Assembly (NCBI GenBank): GCA_030704615.1
Contig: CM060731.1
Span: forward strand, 87,774,756 to 87,838,755
Length of the DNA: 64,000 bases
Direction: 5' to 3'
Source: Takakia lepidozioides
Lineage: Eukaryota > Streptophyta > Takakiopsida > Takakiales > Takakiaceae
A program made the position numbers and the translations under genes. The notes below the pieces were generated by a model. The model was not told where the DNA came from. It saw only the letters and a program-made list of their open reading frames with translations, and did not search any database. Shown here in pieces: positions 11,126 through 22,364 of the stretch (the stretch's first letter is position 1; each line of letters starts with the position of its first letter).

Positions 11126-12734
11126 TCATATTGGCTCAGGAGCACGAGTTGCTGTTCGAGTGATAGCAGCAGCACAGTCCAGTACGTGCAATGGCCCTGC
11201 AAGTGCGGCTCCACACATGAAGCCCATACCAATCTGGTCTTCCCTGGGCATAGGAGGTTGTGCAGGTGGGGCTTGAACCTCAGGCCTTGGAGCTGGCGCA
11301 ACATGAGTAGTGGCCATGGCAGCAAGACATTGCTCTAGCTGGGCAAGCCTATCCACCACCTTGGTCATGACCTTGACCCTGTCCCTGTGCTCCTTGGTTT
11401 TGGTTACGACCTTCGCCACGACCTCTGCCTCCTCTACCTCTCTGGACAACATTGCCTCGTCCTCGGCCACCATTGTTCCCTTGGAACTGGCCTGACCGTA
11501 GCTCAGGATGTAAGTCATAACAATGGGCCTTCTCATGCCCATACTTGCCACAATGCCCACACTGTAATTGTGTAGGTTGTGCCTGTGTCGGCCCTTTGTC
11601 TCTTTCCGGGCAATCCTTCTTGACATGGGGTCCTCCACAATCCCAACATGACACACTCATCTGTTGTTGGCATGAGAATGAAGGAAGAGACCTTTGCATC
11701 TGAGATCCTCTCTGACCTTCCCTGGGCTTCGTCTAAGTCCCCTTGTTGCCTTGAGCACGTTAGGGAGTTGGTTGTTGTTGACTAGGAGTCCCACTTCGTT
11801 ATGTCTCCTTGCCAATCCCCACCATAACCACTCGCTCCTCCACCATGTTGAGCTCTATCCGCTCTGCTAGCAAAAACACATTTGCTAGGGTAGGTTGGGC
11901 CACTTGTAAGAGAGTTGCATCCCGCACCCTTCTCCTCAGCTCCTTGTCCAATATCCCATACCAGAATTGGACTACTTGAGCTTCCGTAACCCCTTGGGTT
12001 ACATTTATCAAGCGCCTCATGCGAGTGTAAGCCTCCCTCAAACTCTCAGTAGGCTTTCACTGGAACTCTTGCAAGCTCCGCAACTTCTCTGTTCTCACCC
12101 CCTGGTAGTTTCTTCTCAACTCTTGGAAGAACTCCACAATCGGGTTGAAGGCAGGCACAGGTGTTGGTGCAACGGCAGGAGCTGCAGTGGATGTCCCAGC
12201 TGATCCTGACCCACTTGTTCCACTACTGCTTGCAGAAGCCAACGGTGTAGCTGTTAGTATCGCCGCTGCCTTTGTGCCTTTAGTGATGGAGATGTAATTA
12301 GGTGACCAATACTGTCGCCACTCCTCAATCTCCACGACATGTCCCCGCCTAAATTCATGGTAATCATCTATAGGCGGCCCCTCAAGGTGCTGGAATAGCC
12401 CCTTCCACGCCATAAATGACGTAAATAGTTGTGGATTACGCATCTGCTGCAAATCACACCAATTGTCAAAATCCTGTATGAAGTCATCAAGCTCGATGGT
12501 GCCCACAGCTCCAGAGTACGTACGTGGCCCCTTGGTAGTTCCATACATCTCCTCTATCGTGTCCCACAACAATGGCACGGAAATGGCTTGCACCCTTGGC
12601 GAGAATCCTCCTAACTCAGAGTTTGAACCTTCCTTAGAAGACACTGAAGGTGGCCTACACTGTACACCTCGTCTTGTGTACCCACTAGTATCGCTGGTGC
12701 TCGTACCGGCACTCCCCTCAGCAACTGGTGGCAC
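11126..12734 (-). pseudogene. gag: Ty3/gypsy copy A: gag, truncated before protease
   Basis: Capsid/nucleocapsid polyprotein of the same family as copy C. From the ATG at 12734 (MPPVAEGS) it runs through a capsid-like region (WRQYW, LREAYTRMRRL, ILDKELRRRVRDATLL), then two CCHC zinc knuckles (CWDCGGPHVKKDC and CGHCGKYGHEKAHC), an RGRGG-rich linker and the gag-pol bridge (LAQLEQCLAAMATT). Homology stops at about 11127, before the protease. Premature stops against copy C: TGA for an Arg codon, two TAA for CAA and one TAG for CAG. A two-base deletion shifts frame after the RGG linker. Codons CWDC to HC place RNA packaging in cytoplasmic particles. It shows the intact target site for the MULE inserted in copy C. 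Confidence 0.9.
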
Positions 12735-14000
12735 CTCCGTGATGAAAATTCACAACCACGCCGGTTGTACATCTGTCTCTAATCCCCCTTTCCACAAGGT
12801 AACCGGGAAAAGAACCCGTTGTGACTGATGATTTGTAGGAATACTGGGTTTCTAACGTAGACCTGTACCTACACCTGCATCCACCGCAAACACTCCTATG
12901 GTCTGCTGGTCATCAACCCAGCCTCACCATAGGAGAAACAATGATGGTCTGACTGGTCATCACCCCAACCTCACCACCGACAGCATACTCTAGGATTGGC
13001 CGGTGATAAAATCCGGACCAACCTCCTATGAAAACAAGCGCCCACACAAAGCTAACATGGTGCACAGTCAGACATGCAGGTGTGGAGGGGATCCAAACAC
13101 AAGAAAATCAAGACAGTAACTCCCCCACACCAAGACACTCCACAGTGTCGCTCCTGCAAGGACACCCCAGCCCAAACCCGGACTGACTTTTGCCTCCACC
13201 TATGGAAAGGTTTTGGCCTACAGAGAGGGTGGAAGACTACGTAGAAGAGAGACAAAAGCAATTCCTAATCCCAAAATGCTCTCATCCCACTAGTCTCCCC
13301 TATCTCTAAACGCTCTTGCTCATGACCAACAGACAAGACTACCTTCCAGGGTCTCTCCAATAACTCTCCAAGAGCCCTCAAGATGTCTCTCAAACAATCT
13401 CACTATGGCTCCCAAAGCTTGTACAATTGGACTCGAAATAGTCCACCAAGGCCCCAAGAGCCTGCCAAATCTTGGCCCTCAAGGACCCCATATAGTCCTT
13501 CAAACAAGTCACCAAAGACTCTTTAAGCTCGCCAAATATTGGCCTCCAAGGACCCCAAACAATCCTCCAAATAGCCCTCCAAAGGCTCCAAAGGTTTGTC
13601 AAATATTGGTTTTCAATGACCCCCAATAGTCCTCCAAACAATCTTCCAAACACCCCTTCAAGAGCTCTTCAAGTGTCTTACAAAAGCTCCTCAAATGACC
13701 CCCCCAAAGATCCTCCAAAGGCAATACTCCTCCAGAGACACCCTAGATGTCATACACTTTTAATGAAAACGTATGGTAGGCAAAGTCTCTCCACAAGTGT
13801 ATGGTGGGACAGAGGGAGCCCATACTCTGTTCACAAAAATGTATGTTGGGTAGAGGGGGCCCATACACTGTTCACAAAAGTGTATGTTAGGCAGTGGGAG
13901 CCCATACACAGTTTCTTGAAGTGTATGGAGACTAGGGTTTGTAGAGTATAGTAAGAAACACCATACACATTATTGCTCCTGATCCATGCTTCTACCCCAA
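12735..14000 (-). mobile_element. Copy A 5' leader with tandem repeats
   Basis: Sequence upstream of gag on the minus strand, colinear with 48640-48960 of copy C (CTCCTATGGTCTGCTGGTCATC, GGATTGGCCGG). It includes two tandem arrays: about 65-bp units of CTCCAAGGACCCC text (13400-13745) and about 40-bp units GTGTATGTTGGG...CCCATACACTGTTCACAAAA (13765-13965). No LTR was recognised beyond it. Confidence 0.6.
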
Positions 14001-14465
14001 GGCTTAAGGAGTTTATATGATGGTGAGAAACACCTTCTTCATGGTATCTTCCCCCCTAACATGCATGCAAGATTGCATTGTCTTACCTTGCAATGCATTC
14101 ATCACAAATTGACAAGTTCCTCTTGATCTCCTTGGAACTCATAGCAAGCTAATGTGCCCAATGACATGCGCCAAGCCTTGCTTCAATTTGAATTTTGTAT
14201 GCCATCTAAAGATTTGCATGTGTGCATATAGATATAACATATTGCGGTGATATTTGCATACTAAAACAGTAGCACGCTGAATTAACATCTACAACGTGTT
14301 TTTATTTACATATAATTATGAACGGGAAAGGTGGTGGCCCCAAAAAATTATGACCTACTTTGAATCGTTGTTATGTATGTCAGTCTCACCTATTAAGATG
14401 AAAAAAAATAAAAAATCTTAGCAAAACAATTTCCTTGATATGCTGTCTTTCCTCTACGGTTGTGT
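14000..14465. other. AT-rich DNA, no feature seen
   Basis: No open frame or repeat of note; may be an intron or 5' flank of the coiled-coil exons that follow. Confidence 0.4.
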
Positions 14466-14469
14466 AGGC

Positions 14470-15193
14470 AAAGGTCGACGTAGATGCATTAGAAAATGAC
14501 ATGTCACAAATTATAGACTCAAACAATAATTTGCGAACTAGTGGCATGACAATCCTTAAATTGTTGAATTAGATGAGCAAAATCAACTGAAGTTGACACT
14601 CAGCAAATGTAGAGATCGTGTTCCCTTTCAAAAAACGAGAACAGAGATCCTTGTTGCGAGTAAGCATCTTTTTCCCAACTTAGACTCAATTTTAGTTGTT
14701 GTACTTGTACTATTAATATTGGATATGATAGTTTAGTAATCCAACTTAGTGTGACAATTATATAACAATATTTATGTATGATGTTGTAAAATATTTCATT
14801 ATTAGTGACAATTTTATTTTATTTAGGACAAAGCCCCAAAAGATTTTATTTCATTGACAAACAATTATTACATGTAATTTATCTATGAACAAAGTTATGT
14901 AGACAAACTCTATTACTTTAACAACTTTTTTTTTACTGAAAAATGTACAGTCGGAAGCTGACACTGATCCAATTAATTTTTAGAGAGATGTTTGATATAC
15001 ATGATCTAGATGAGGTACAAGCTCGGATTGAGAATGCGGAGAAAGGACGTGATAATGTCAACAAATATTGTGACGATCTTGCAAGGAAGTTGGACATAGC
15101 GGCAAGGGAGCAAGAAGAGAAAAATAATAAGCACAAGCGTGCCTCTCATCAACTTGAGAAGCTTATTAAAGAGCTTAAAGAAAAATCAGTGTA
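14470..15193 (+). CDS. Coiled-coil protein exons (partial gene)
   Basis: Three exon-like blocks separated by AT-rich DNA. Block 1 follows TTGTGTAG at about 14470 and reads AKVDVDALENDMSQIIDSN. Block 2, in another frame, reads VELDEQNQLKLTLSKCRD and ends before GTAAGC near 14660. Block 3 (about 14978-15190) reads FDIHDLDEVQARIENAEKG and then KYCDDLARKLDIAAREQEEK with heptad-like Leu spacing, ending before GTGTACGT. High Glu/Lys content and heptads indicate a long coiled coil, as in axonemal or cytoskeletal proteins; I cannot name it. The frame change between blocks 1 and 2 without a clear intron suggests damage. Flagellar function would be speculation. Confidence 0.45.
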
Positions 15194-15238
15194 CGTACAG
15201 AAATTTTAGATATTTTAAATAATAAACCCCATGTTCAA

Positions 15239-15269
15239 ATAAAATAAAATAAAATAAAATAAAATAAAA
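15239..15269 (+). repeat. (AAAAT)n microsatellite
   Basis: About six AAATA units in a row. Confidence 0.9.
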
Positions 15270-15394
15270 AAGTGGAAAATTCATGATTTTATCTTTTGAA
15301 GAAAAGAGCTAGAAGCCCCTTAAATCATCATTTATGACAAGAAGATCGGACTGTCACCCAAGGGAAAATAACCTTGGCATAAATATTGCTTAGT

Positions 15395-16145
15395 TAGCAG
15401 GTTCTGCCGCCCTCTTTTTAGGTTTCTTAGGCCCCGGCCGCACCTGCGGGTTATCTAGGGGGCCAGTAGCTGCGGCTACCGCGCCTGTTAGCTAGCGGGT
15501 CTGGCAGGAAATTAGGCGGCGGCTGCACCCGGCCGCTAACAAACTGCACACGACAGTTTGTTAACTGGGGCGCAAACAGAAAATAGTTTGGGCTGCCCGA
15601 TATGTATCACCAAAAAATCACGGAAAGTCTTCCCCCTGCGCGGCTATGGCGGGGTGACGAGCTCGGGAGCTCCTCGACTGTGACGAAGGAGTTGCAGGGA
15701 AGAAGAGCTGTTGGGAATGGGAAGCAAGTGAGGTAACTGACGCCAGATCCGCCACGATATGGCTGGAGGAACATGACCGAGAATGCTGCAGGGAAGAAGA
15801 GCTGTGGAGTTCATTTCTGTTAGGTGTCCTTTGGATCCTATGGGCTTCCCATGAATGGAATAGTTTTCTCTATTCCTTTCTCTAGAGCTGTTATCTCCCT
15901 GCTCTATGATATATTCAGGAAGGAATCTGTCCCAATTAGGTTGTAGTCAAGAGAAGTTCATTACCCATTTACATGCCTCGCAATGGGAGAGATGAAAGTT
16001 CACACCTAAGGACAGATCCTATTGTTCAACATGGTACTGGTATGGTATCTGATACTCTTCAACATGGTGGGTGATGGTTGGTTCTCACGACTCACGAGGT
16101 CGGTCAGGTGAGCCCCACAACGAAGGAATGCTTGGATTTGAATTA
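15395..16145. other. GC-rich patch and intergenic DNA
   Basis: 15395-15560 is GC-rich with repeated GCTAGC/CGGC words, including GTTAGCTAGCGGG. A similar word pattern (CCGTTAGCTAGCGGG in reverse complement) occurs at 17925-18020, so the two patches may be diverged inverted ends of one element. The rest to 16145 shows nothing recognisable. Confidence 0.3.
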
Positions 16146-16630
16146 TTAGCTGCCCAATGACCACAAGCAATGACATGTAGTGCACTGGCTAGGAATCTCT
16201 AGGTAGAGGAAACTGTGTGCAAGGGAAGCCCTGAAGGCGTTCTGCATTGGTGTACATATATTTTTTTCTATTTGCTTCGCTTCCATTATGATAAGTGGGC
16301 TGTTGCCCACTCTACTGGGTTCCTGATCACACTGAAAGGAGAGTATGACAGGAATATGGCTAACAGAATGTGCTAAGTCATGTGAGAAAATCACCTCTGG
16401 ATGTACCCAACAAGCAAGCGTCACCAAATCTTGAGCGAATCTTCCTTTGGCACTCTTCCCTTGCTGTGACAGCCCACCCAAAAACCCACATCATTTGCCC
16501 TGCATATATAGAAACAGGCGTAAAGCGTGACAACAAGAAGCAAAAGAGATTATGCAATTCTTTGAATTCTCCTCTTGATAGGACATACATGAAAATTAGA
16601 CACGTAGACAGAGAGGATAGCATGGCCAAC

Positions 16631-17592
16631 TTACAGAATGGCCCCATACACAAGAATCTGAGCCCACAACTGAGCCTGCTGAGCAGTAGAAGGAGCTTCT
16701 GATGAGGGTGCTGACTCGGTACTCAATTCCACCGTTAAAACCGGCTCGCTGTCCTCACAAGTATGTCCATATGTTGCACCTTGTGTAGCCATTACTTTCT
16801 TCACCAAAAATTCAGAAACCTGAGGAGGTTCAGCTCCAATCTTTGGCAAATTCAACCAGCTCTTTTGACGAATGTTCAGGAACGCGTGTCTTAGCATTGA
16901 AATTGATTCTCTGAACTCCACTACCCTCGCTTTGATCCACCTTTATTTTCTCAGACCCAGTAGGGTTCTCTAATTCGAATTTAGAAGGTGCAAAACCCAA
17001 TTCATGTGCTCTTGAGAGGTCCATACATTGGTTCCCAATGTAGAGAGCGGTTCTAGCTCCACCTCCAGAGCTTCCATGAGTCCTTCCAGCTGAATAGTTA
17101 CTGGGTGACTGCCTCCTATTGTGGTATCTTTCAGTCTCTTGTCCATTCATTGCATCATAGGTATTAGTTTTTAATATGACCGGCTTCTCCAGGAGAAGCA
17201 TAGAAGGTGTTGCACCTCCTACTTCAAAGCCCCTTACATTTGTTTCAAATTTTGAGAATGCTTCTGACCCTCCTTCCAAAGGGGGTGTCTTGGCATGGTG
17301 CCCAAAGGCAACATTTAGCCACCAAAATTCAGCATTGTTGACAAGTTCAAACACACTGAATAGATTCCACAAGTTTTGATAAGCAGATCATTACCATAAA
17401 GAGTCCATATGGGAACATTACAGTGTCTTTTTGGTCCAGGATAAGACACGAGACAACAGCTGTGGATAGTGGGAAGACATTACCTGCTTCAGGAATGACA
17501 AAAACTGGAGACTGGATGTCTGGCTCCTTGGTAAGATGTGTCCCCACAACCTCTGTTTTCCCTGTATGCGAGTCAGATGTCTTCATTTTCAA
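16631..17592 (-). CDS. Unidentified minus-strand gene, exon candidates
   Basis: Not recognised. On the minus strand an exon candidate reads HTGKTEVVGTHLTKEPDIQ and ends VIPEA followed by GTAATG, a plausible donor (about 17487). A 180-codon frame (17372-16830) follows, with WWLNVAFGHHAKTPPLEGG and a Ser/Thr/Glu-rich, low-complexity body. Another frame (16921-16631) reads PPQVSEFLVKKVMATQG and a serine-rich end. Amino-acid composition and donor/acceptor-like ends suggest real exons, but I cannot join them with confidence. It lies between the two GC-rich patches at 15.4 and 17.9 kb, which leaves open gene capture by a transposon. Confidence 0.35.
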
Positions 17593-17610
17593 GTCACTGT
17601 TCTTTAGGCG

Positions 17611-18236
17611 ATCTTAACCCTACTTTTTATCCCTTCCACCGATTTTCAAGTCATTGGTGGCTGCATGGCAGGAGTGCGGGCAAACAACCAAAAAAAACAA
17701 AGAAAATCTTCTTGTCTCTCCCCTTCTTCCTCCCTGCCTCCTCTCTCAATGCCTCTCATTGTCTTGTTGCTTTCAGGGAAACGAAGCTGAAGTTGAAACA
17801 GAGTTGAAGCTCGGCAACTACCTTGTTGCGCGCAGGAGCGGGGTGAAGTCGCAAGCACACTGCCCGATTTTTAGCGGTGACCGTGATTTAGCACCTGGGG
17901 AGGAGGTACTAAATGTCAGAGAAATCCTAACGGCTGCTAGGAGCCCGCTAGCTAACGGGATCCGTAACTTGTAGGTGCGGCAGTCGCCTGGCAGCTAACG
18001 GCTGCTAACTAGCTTAGCATCCAAGTGCTGCCTTTTTTTTTCAGTTCAGGCAGGCAGGCCGTAAACTGCCACCTTTAATTATTTACTGATGGAAGATTCT
18101 GGGCATGGTCCAAGCAGATGACACTCTGCCCGGTTTGCTGCCCGTTCCATAGTGCATTATTTTTATTATTATTAATCTCAATAGTTCAAGAGAGAGGGTG
18201 CATGCAGATACTGATGCTCGTTGCCATTGTTTTCAG
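17611..18236. other. Spacer with second GC-rich patch
   Basis: Contains the GC-rich words at 17925-18020 described with 15395-15560. A plus frame ends LNVREILTAARSPLANG but no family is recognised. Confidence 0.3.
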
Positions 18237-19957
18237 GAACAAAAAGTGGATCGAGCAAAGTTTTGGGCCACTGAAGATGGTGGCATAGTTGGCAAAAGCA
18301 CTGGAATCAAAAGACTGGATTATAAAAAATGTTGAAGTTGAAGCAAGTCTTGTAAAGCAGGTTGCCGGTGCCACAAACGACAAGGCTAGAGATGGTAAGG
18401 ACACTCTGCTCTCTAATTGTCTTTTGAAGAAATTTATATGGGCTACATTCTGCACCTTGATCAATATGAAACAATGCCTATGTGGGCTTAACTACCCCAA
18501 GAGTTTACTCGTGAAAGGAGTTTTGACTGTCAAGGAAGTTGAAACCGATGTTATTATTTTGAAGCCTTTGCGAATTGGTCATGGGGAAGAATCACACAAC
18601 AGTCCTAGGACGAGCCATTTTCACAGAAGGTTTAGAGTCAGCGGCAGAATGAATGCCATGGATTTGAGCTGAGGTAGTAAGTAACCTTGCTGTGGATGCT
18701 GTGGTCACACACTTGAAGGGTCGGGCAAAAATGATCAGCACGTCTCAGGAAATTACCCAGGCAAGCACTTCCTTTGTTCCATCACCAGCTTTTCCTCCTG
18801 CAATTGGCATTACAGAGTTTCCTCTCTGGTAATTCACGGACCCCTTTCTCTCTTCCTCCTTCTCTTCTCTGTATTTTTCTTCTTCTTTTTCTTCTTTGTT
18901 CTTATCCGGCCACCATGTGTTTACTTTTTCGGTCTTCTTCGGAGTGTTTCCTTGCTCTTTTGTTTTAGTGATAGCCAACAACATGGCGGTTTTCCCATTA
19001 CTTCTGGAAATGTTACAGAAACTCAGGATGTTGGGGGAGCGGATATGTCGTGAGAGCGAGCGGCTGGTTCGGGTTAGGCTCGGGTCCGGGAATATTCCGA
19101 GAATATTTTCTGGAGTATCCCAATAATACCAACAAAGAATATTCGAATATACCAGAAATATCTTATGAATATTTCAAAAATATGACAAGAATATCCTAAG
19201 AATAACATACCTAGAATATATCAAGAATATTCGAATATGCCAAGAATACCTTTTCTGGCATTGAGTGTTTGGGTGCATGTTGAAAATTTCTGTGGCAAAT
19301 CGATAGTTCTGCTACGAGCTTCGGGTTGTCTTTGTTTTTCTTTTTATTGCTGTTTGTTTCTAGTTTTTCCTTCTGAAAATCCCTTTAACCAAAGATCAGA
19401 TCTTCTTAGTACTTCTTTTTTGGTTACCTTCCATTGTAAGTATGGAGTTATCTCGATATTGATGAGGATAATAGTCTCTCTAACTGTTTGTTGGAGGTTG
19501 GTTGCCGCTATAATCTGTACATTGATTTAGAATGGTCACATGAATTGCAGGTTGGTACAAAATCTGCATATGGGGACCATGAAATTGGAGAATTGATTTG
19601 GCTGTATTATAAGAGTCAGCAAGGAGGGTGTCATCACTGTCTCAATAAGTTTTTTTTTTCATTTTACTATCTGTTTCCTGTACCAAGAATACTGTCACTG
19701 TGGGTGGTAATTTTACTGATGAATTACTATTCAGGAATTAAAGGAGTGCCCCTGAAAAGGGGCAGTAGCCGCAAGGCGACGTGGCTCTTAGCTATGACGC
19801 CTTTGGCCGGAGTCTTCTCTCTTCTCTCTCTCTGAATGACTCAAGTTGATGTATGCATGTAGGATGGCAAGACATGAATTGGAGGTTGTTCAAGGCATGA
19901 AGCTGGACAGGTGTTACATCTCCCCTTATTTGATCACCAATCCTAAGACTCAAAAAG
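18237..19957 (+). pseudogene. Mitochondrial-type chaperonin CPN60 pseudogene, introns retained
   Basis: Four exon-like blocks match the group I chaperonin (Hsp60/GroEL) in order. Block 1 (after TTTTCAG, 18237-18394) has WIEQSFGPLKM, then AKALESKDW and EASLVKQVAGATND, ending before GTAAGG. Block 2 (about 18598-18758) has RAIFTEG, MNAMDL, VDAVVTHLKGRAKMISTS and EITQ, ending at a GC rather than GT donor. Block 3 (19551-19632) has VGTKSAYGDHEIGELI. Block 4 (19863-19957, after TGTAG) has ELEVVQGMKLDRCYISPYL and NPKTQK; this sequence is typical of mitochondrial CPN60. Stops (after KMVA, in AAE*MPW) and frameshifts break it, and the first and last exons are missing. Retained introns argue for segmental duplication rather than a retrocopy. 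Confidence 0.85.
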
Positions 19958-20960
19958 TGATAGGCAAGCTGACTTGTTTCTTCACGCGTGTCAGATACTA
20001 CCTCAGATTTTTGCCGCCAGAGGTGTCTTCGAAATGTTTTCAATGACAGTGTCTGGGTTAAGAATATGCTTGACCGATACATCACCATTTTAATTTTAGT
20101 CTCAGTGGTGCTAACAACTGTGCTTTTTGAGGAATTTGGTGGTTGGTGATGCTTCAATGTTATTGACACAACACATATGTATTGTGGGGAAGTGTGGGTG
20201 CAGATTCACCCAAGAGGGCCGGAGCTCTAGATTAACCATGAAGCTATAAGAAACCTGCATGGGTAGATTGTCAACTGGCAGCAGCGGCACAATTGATAAA
20301 ATCAGACACTGCTAATGAATGCATCTTCTTCAGCACATTTCACCCTGTTTTTCCCTCTTATCAGAATCGGCCGTAAATTTCCATGTTGAATTTTGCAAGT
20401 TAGCTGGTTGAGTGAATCTAGTTTGGAGTGACTTTGACATGATACTGCCAATGTGACAACATGAAAATATCAGAAAACAAGTAACAGGGATGAGGAGAAA
20501 CTGTGGAATGAATATTTTTCTGACCGTCAAGATGGGACAACCGAGGCCAAAAAGTGAATATCTGTTACATTTCAGAGAGTAGCAAACGCAATTCAGCATA
20601 GGAACTAGTGTGATAAGCTGAGTTGGGTGTTTCCTAGAACAAATCTAGGCTATCATTGTCAGCTCCTAGCAGCAACGCAAGGATGAATGCATGATTTGTG
20701 TAGAGGCATGGATAGCTGAAGGAGCAGAGATAGAGTGTGGGTCCAGATTCATCCAAGAGTCAGATTTCAAGCACAAGATTATATGATTCCTTGTGGATCA
20801 ATAGCTACAAGAAACCTGCATGGGTAGGTGGTCTATTCCGTGGGACTCAATCTGTCACTGAAGTCTTGCATTATGAGGATCACAATTGCTTGGCAGGTTA
20901 CCTGCACGAGGCCTTGACCCTTAGGCAATCCCCAGAGCAATAGTAGCTTTTGGGCTGTTG
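19958..20960. other. Repeat-bearing flank of the CPN60 relic
   Basis: Two diverged direct repeats (20184-20275 and 20736-20830) share GTGTGGGT.CAGATTCA.CCAAGAG and AAGAAACCTGCATGGGTAG. 20330-20410 resembles 57170-57230 and 57530-57570 (CCTGTTTTGCCCTCTCATCAGA-like). 20574-20650 is a reverse-complement match of 61672-61765 in intron 1 of the J-domain gene. A short plus frame (20737-20943) ends TLRQSPEQ; no family recognised. Confidence 0.45.
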
Positions 20961-21560
20961 TTTTACTTTGGTTATTTCATTTTGTCCCATAAGCTCTTTG
21001 AGCTTTCCGCAGATGTAATAAAGTATCATTTTGTTTCATTTTGTTTCATGGCATGTCTTTCATCATTTCCATATTTCTAATGACATGATTAGTTCTCTTG
21101 TATGGCATTACATGTGTATGTACTAGTCGGCTCACTACAAACATCAAAACTTCAAAGCATGAACCACTATGAATGATTGTTCAAGTAATTTCGAGCATTT
21201 ATTTAAAGTAGTAAAGCAGTGGTAACGCCGACTTCCGCAGTCGAAGTTGCCATTGGGCATGTAGCACTGCAAGTTATGTGGTCGACTACCACCCCGTGAA
21301 TTGGAAAAAGCAAGGGTGTCAAGGAAAGCAGAAGAGGTGATGATAGTGGTGCTCAAGTGTTGGGAACGAGCAGCATCCACAAGAAGGAGTTAGTGGCGTA
21401 TTTTTGGTGTTTGTCCTCATGTTCCAAGAGGCTTCGCCGATTTGGACAGGAGTATCCCTGCCCATACTGCGACTGGTGCATTCCAGTCCCTGATGCGACG
21501 GGTGGAGTCCGAGAATTGCTATCCTCATGAGAGCTTGAGATGTATAAGGCCGATTTTTGC
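20961..21560. other. Unassigned DNA next to copy B
   Basis: No coding domain recognised. Copy B integrase homology stops at about 21590. Confidence 0.4.
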
Positions 21561-21563
21561 TTT

Positions 21564-22364
21564 TCACCAATGTAGGACTTGAGCAGTGTCCCTACGAATG
21601 GCTGCAGGCAAATCCGGCTCTCGGCCAAAGAGAAGGAAATATGGTGAGAAGGAGGCAAGTGATGCTTGTTTGCTGAACCTGTAGCCCATGGCTAACCAAG
21701 GAACCTGAAGATCCCAATCTCCTAGGTGTCCCTTCTGCAAGCCATACTTGCGCAAACCCCTCTTCACCGTCTGAACAACTCTCTCTGCTAAGCCATCGGC
21801 CTCAGGATGATCCCGAGAAGTGGTGCGGTGGTCTATCAAGGCTTTATCACACAAAGCCTGAAACTCCCCCAAGAACTCTCTCCCTTGGTCCGTGAGTACC
21901 TCATCTGGAGCACCAAATCGGCTAAACACACGATCCAAGAATGCATACGCAGCCCCCTCACTAGCCTTGTCAGGCAATGGAACCAACTCAATCCACTTGG
22001 AGAAGTGCTCCACCATCACCAACACATATCTGTGGTGGCGCATAGTCAGTGGCAACGGTCCTGCAAAGTCAAGACTCCACCTGTAGCCCAATCCCATGAT
22101 AGGTAAAGGATGCAACTGTGGTGTAGGGGCGTTGAATGAAGCACGCACCCTGTCACACACCATGCACCTAGCCACAAACTGTTGCACCTCTGTATGCATA
22201 CCACGCCACCAATACTGCCCCTGCAGTAAACTGTGAGTGCGTCGCACTCCAAAATGCCCCAACTCCTCATGGGCATGCCGCACTAACCGTGCACGCTGTG
22301 TGGGGTGAGGCACAATCCTCACCCGACCATCTCCCACACTCGAAGTAGGTGTATCCCCTCCCAC
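21564..22364 (-). pseudogene. pol (integrase): Integrase, copy B (C-terminus lost)
   Basis: Inserts retroviral-like cDNA into chromosomes. An H2C2 zinc-binding region (HAHEELGHFG then CMVCDRV) precedes the DDE core: D in SLDFAGPLP, D in VLTDQGREF, and E in DGLAERVVQ. All three catalytic acids are present, unlike copy C, where the second is Gly. Homology to copy C ends after PAAIRRD (about 21590), so the DNA-binding C-terminal region and PHD finger are missing. The 739-codon frame upstream ends 40 bases inside this one, in another frame, whereas B reads GRVRIV where copy C has a TGA. Confidence 0.9.

Noticed and set aside
21200-21300. tRNA-like sequence with AGCAGTGGTAACGCC
   Set aside because: An A-box-like word is present but no convincing B box at the right distance and no cloverleaf.
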